Below are positions 5,741-7,414 of a DNA stretch of 7,414 nucleotides, one piece after another. The translations under genes were made by a program, and so were the position numbers. Where the stretch lies: contig SLLJ01000487.1 in assembly GCA_007134165.1 (NCBI GenBank), positions 1 to 7,414 on the forward strand. The letters are read 5' to 3'. Each line of letters begins with the position of its first letter. Position 1 is the stretch's first letter. Under the pieces are notes generated by a model that worked only from the letters and a program-made list of their open reading frames with translations, was not told where the DNA came from and did no database searches. The stretch comes from Nitriliruptoraceae bacterium (GTDB taxonomy: Bacteria > Actinomycetota > Nitriliruptoria > Nitriliruptorales > Nitriliruptoraceae).

Positions 5741-6382
5741 ATGCAGTCCGCCCCAGGCCCCCGCACCACCGAAGGTGGCGCGGCCGCCGAGGTGCAGGGT
5801 GGGCCACTGCGTGGCGATCGCCGTGAGGACCTGTTGGCCGCCGCTGCGAGGCGGTTCGTTGCCGTGGGGATCCGCAAGACCACGATGGAGGACATCGCTC
5901 GCGAGGCGCGAGCGGGCAAGGCGACGCTCTACCGCCACTTCGCGAACAAGGATGCGGTGATCGATGCGCTGCTCGTGCGTGAGGCCTCCCGACTCGAGCG
6001 GACCCTGGTCGCCGCGGCCGCCCCTCACGCGCAGGCCTCGGTTCGGATCGAAGCCGCGTTCACCAGTGGCGTGCGCTTCTTCGTCGAACATCCGGTCCTC
6101 ACCAAGGGGCGCGACGAGGAGCCGGGCATCCTGCTGCCCCGAATCACCGCCAACCGTGGTCCGCTCGTGCAGATGGCCCTGGAGTTGTTCACCGGGTTGA
6201 TCGAAGCCGGGGTCTCCTCGGGTGAGTTGAGGTCGGTCGATCCCCGCGAGGCCGCCGAAGTCATCGTTCGCCTCATCCTCTCGTACTTCAGTTTTCCGCC
6301 GATGTATGTGCGCGTCGACGACCCCGCCGCCGCCGCTGACTTCGCTCACCACCTCGTCGCCGGAGGGCTACGCGCTCGGTGA
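5741..6382 (+). CDS. TetR/AcrR-family transcriptional regulator
   Basis: This 213-residue regulator has the classical N-terminal TetR helix-turn-helix: DRREDLLAAAARRFVAVGIRKTT (27-48), then MEDIAREARAGKATLYRHFANKDAVIDAL (49-77). The C-terminal part is all helical and would form the dimer and ligand pocket. Segments such as GVRFFVEHP and AAEVIVRLILSYF are typical, but they do not reveal the ligand. The ATG at 5741 is chosen because GGAGGAG (5727-5733) lies 7 nt upstream. Another in-frame ATG at 5711, and a longer frame from 5528, would add only Pro/Gly/Arg-rich sequence without a good ribosome binding site. It faces away from whiB across a 239-bp control region with two palindromes. No transporter or enzyme gene follows it, so its usual divergent or downstream target is not obvious; whiB or its own promoter are the local candidates. 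Confidence 0.93.
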   Translation: MQSAPGPRTTEGGAAAEVQGGPLRGDRREDLLAAAARRFVAVGIRKTTMEDIAREARAGKATLYRHFANKDAVIDALLVREASRLERTLVAAAAPHAQASVRIEAAFTSGVRFFVEHPVLTKGRDEEPGILLPRITANRGPLVQMALELFTGLIEAGVSSGELRSVDPREAAEVIVRLILSYFSFPPMYVRVDDPAAAADFAHHLVAGGLRAR

Positions 6383-6583
6383 CCCGGCTGTCCGCGCTGT
6401 CTGCCGACGCGGTTGTTCGTGCTGTCCGCCGACGCATCGAGCCGCCAACCGCGCCAGCGGTTTCCTTCCTCGTTGCACGGTCGCCATCGTCGACGGGGAG
6501 GACCCATCCGCCCTTCGCCCCTCCCCACCCCGAGATGCTCGGCTGGGGGTCCGCTGCCCGCCGCGTCGGACGGTGAGGTCCCG
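6383..6583. other. Non-coding stretch after the TetR gene with a stem-loop and a short repeat
   Basis: No credible gene is seen. Two near-identical 15-mers, GCTGTCTGCCGACGC (6396-6410) and GCTGTCCGCCGACGC (6421-6435), sit 25 nt apart. Farther on, CCGAG (6530-6534) and CTCGG (6538-6542) form a small stem. It is extended by flanking ACC and GGT after a 2-nt bulge (6527-6550). That hairpin could end transcription of the TetR gene or of the minus-strand HNH remnant, but there is no T-run. Confidence 0.3.
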
Positions 6584-6815
6584 TCAGGAGGCCAGGTCAA
6601 GCTTCCAGCGGCCGTTGGTGATCGCGGGGTGGTGCCGGCAGCACCGACACACCCGGTTGTCGGGAGTGGTGGGCCCACCCGAGTGGCAGACGATGATGTG
6701 GTGCGGGTGACCCAACGGCACCGGCGCGGAGCAGCCCGGGGGACCGGCCGCCACGATCACGGGCCTGCTGCCGCGCTGCGGTGGCCCGGAGTCCTACGGT
6801 CCGCCCCGATCCCAC
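6584..6815 (-). pseudogene. Frameshifted C-terminal remnant of a DUF222/13E12-type HNH endonuclease
   Basis: Reading the minus strand upstream of the TGA at 6584-6586 gives HPHHIIVCHSGGPT, PDNRVCRCCRHH and NGRWKLDLAS. This is the HNH fold of the large actinobacterial DUF222/HNH family, with the HH, N and H positions still present. The preceding family motif is in another frame: GRTVGLRATAARQQARDRGG (about 6743-6806) matches the usual GRTxRLATPAQRRALAARDRGC. The two join if one C is removed from a run of five (GGGGG on the plus strand, 6738-6742), giving RDRGGRSPGCSAP, the expected order. A TAG at 6794-6796 stops the HNH frame upstream. The first family cysteine is Gly here. No start codon or N-terminal DUF222 domain is recognisable, so this is a decayed fragment; a related stretch containing HAEGGTCGLQ may extend it towards 6900. 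Confidence 0.7.
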
Positions 6816-7231
6816 AGGCCGGACAGGGCCGGCAGCTGACCGACCGTCACCTGCAGCCCGCACGTCCCACCCTCGGCATGATCCTCGAGACGGCCGTCGA
6901 CGTGGCCGTCCGGGCCGCCGGGCCAAGCCGGCCCCGTCGACGGCCAAGCACCCGGCCGGCCACACCCAACAGACCCGGCCGGCCCGGCGCGGGCGGTCGG
7001 CGGTGATGGTGTGGTGCCGCGAGAGAGCCGTCGTTCACCCGGTTGCAGGGCAGTGACCGCCGTATCTCCACGCCGTCTGTGACGCTGGACACCCCCGCTG
7101 CCGCCCGGACCGGCGGTCCCGACGGCTGAGGCGTGCAGGACCGGCTGCCGAACCCCCAAAGGTTCGGCAGCCTGGCAACCACGGTGGGTTACGCAGCCTG
7201 GCCAGGGCGGGTCCGTTGCCGCCCGACTGCT
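6816..7231. other. Gene-poor stretch, probably degraded HNH-gene sequence
   Basis: No convincing gene is seen on either strand; open frames here are products of high GC. On the minus strand, around 6850-6905, the segment LEDHAEGGTCGLQVTVGQL loosely resembles the part of DUF222/HNH proteins before the HNH domain, so this may be more of the same decayed gene. The rest holds a perfect 12-bp stem-loop, listed separately, and a repeated GCAGCCTGGC (7167-7176 and 7193-7202). Confidence 0.4.
7143..7172. terminator. Perfect 12-bp stem-loop, terminator-like or repeat relative
   Basis: GGCTGCCGAACC (7143-7154) and GGTTCGGCAGCC (7161-7172) are exact reverse complements around a CCCAAA loop. There is no T-run on either side, so it would be a non-canonical terminator. 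The loop-proximal part, CGAACC...GGTTCG, resembles the stem of the 61-bp repeats starting 60 bp to the right, so it may be a diverged relative. The symmetry is certain; the role is not. Confidence 0.5.
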
Positions 7232-7414
7232 GCACGAAACCTTCGCCCACGCGTGGTTCGTGCACACCCAGGACCCCGCCCGCCAGCGCAGCGCACGAAA
7301 CCTTCGCCCACGCGTGGTTCGTGCGCACCCAGGACCCCGCCCGCCAGCGCAGCGCACGAAACCTTCGCCCACGCGTGGTTCGTGCGCACCCAGGACCCCG
7401 CCCGCCAGCGCAGC
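7232..7414. repeat. Three tandem copies of a 61-bp hairpin-forming repeat, running off the right edge
   Basis: Copies occupy 7232-7292, 7293-7353 and 7354-7414. Copies 2 and 3 are identical; copy 1 differs only at 7264 (A instead of G). Each unit begins GCACGAAACC, has the 10-bp palindrome CCACGCGTGG at unit positions 16-25, then GGTTCGTGC, and ends with a C-rich linker CCCAGGACCCCGCCCGCC. The two arms pair as a stem with one bulged A and a 13-nt loop. In copies 2 and 3 the stem extends by two GC pairs into the previous unit (7291-7326, 7352-7387). The unit has no stop codon on the minus strand and its length is not a multiple of 3, so all minus frames stay open; those open frames are artefacts. 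There are no variable spacers, so it is not a CRISPR array. Confidence 0.95.

Noticed and set aside
7035..7389. Minus-strand open frames through the 61-bp repeats (MRTNHAWAKVSC-type peptides)
   Set aside because: The repeat unit has no stop on that strand and a length of 61 (1 more than a multiple of 3), so one peptide pattern cycles through all frames. There is no ribosome binding site or domain.
7232..7414. CRISPR array
   Set aside because: The 61-bp units are identical end to end with no variable spacers, and no cas genes are present.

Overview
The window is GC-rich DNA (roughly 70% by eye) from an actinobacterium. The diagnostic gene is an intact WhiB-family regulator, a family confined to Actinomycetota and their phages. 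Two further clues agree: a DEDDh-exonuclease/GIY-YIG fusion beside trpD (from memory, the convergent Rv2191/trpD neighbourhood of Mycobacterium tuberculosis looks similar), and a remnant of a DUF222/13E12-type HNH endonuclease. The class cannot be fixed from sequence alone. Nearly every gene has a strong GAGGAG-type ribosome binding site 3-7 nt before its start.

Layout. (1) 1-1258, minus: a universal-stress-protein-type protein that runs off the left edge. (2) 1259-1455: a divergent promoter region. (3) 1456-3335, plus: a tight three-gene unit of a stand-alone receiver-domain protein, trpD (4-bp GTGA overlap) and a CsaA-like tRNA-binding-domain protein (15-nt gap). (4) 3347-5140, minus, convergent with it: a DnaQ-type exonuclease fused to the N-terminal half of UvrC, with a LexA/SOS-box-like palindrome just upstream. 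(5) 5250-5501, minus: whiB. (6) 5502-5740: a divergent control region with two palindromes. (7) 5741-6382, plus: a TetR-family regulator. (8) 6383-7414: a decayed region with a frameshifted HNH endonuclease remnant (minus), a perfect 12-bp stem-loop, and three tandem copies of a 61-bp repeat that reach the right edge.

Functionally, the left two thirds is ordinary chromosomal housekeeping: tryptophan synthesis, a probable RNA-binding chaperone, stress response and DNA repair. Damage control of the repair gene is suggested by the SOS-like box. The right end is accessory. The most unusual signal is the 61-bp array, in which each copy can fold into a hairpin and the only base difference between copies is matched by a compensating base in the opposite arm. 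I found no complete novel defence or mobile system. The 61-bp repeat is the best candidate for something undescribed, and it is cut by the window edge.
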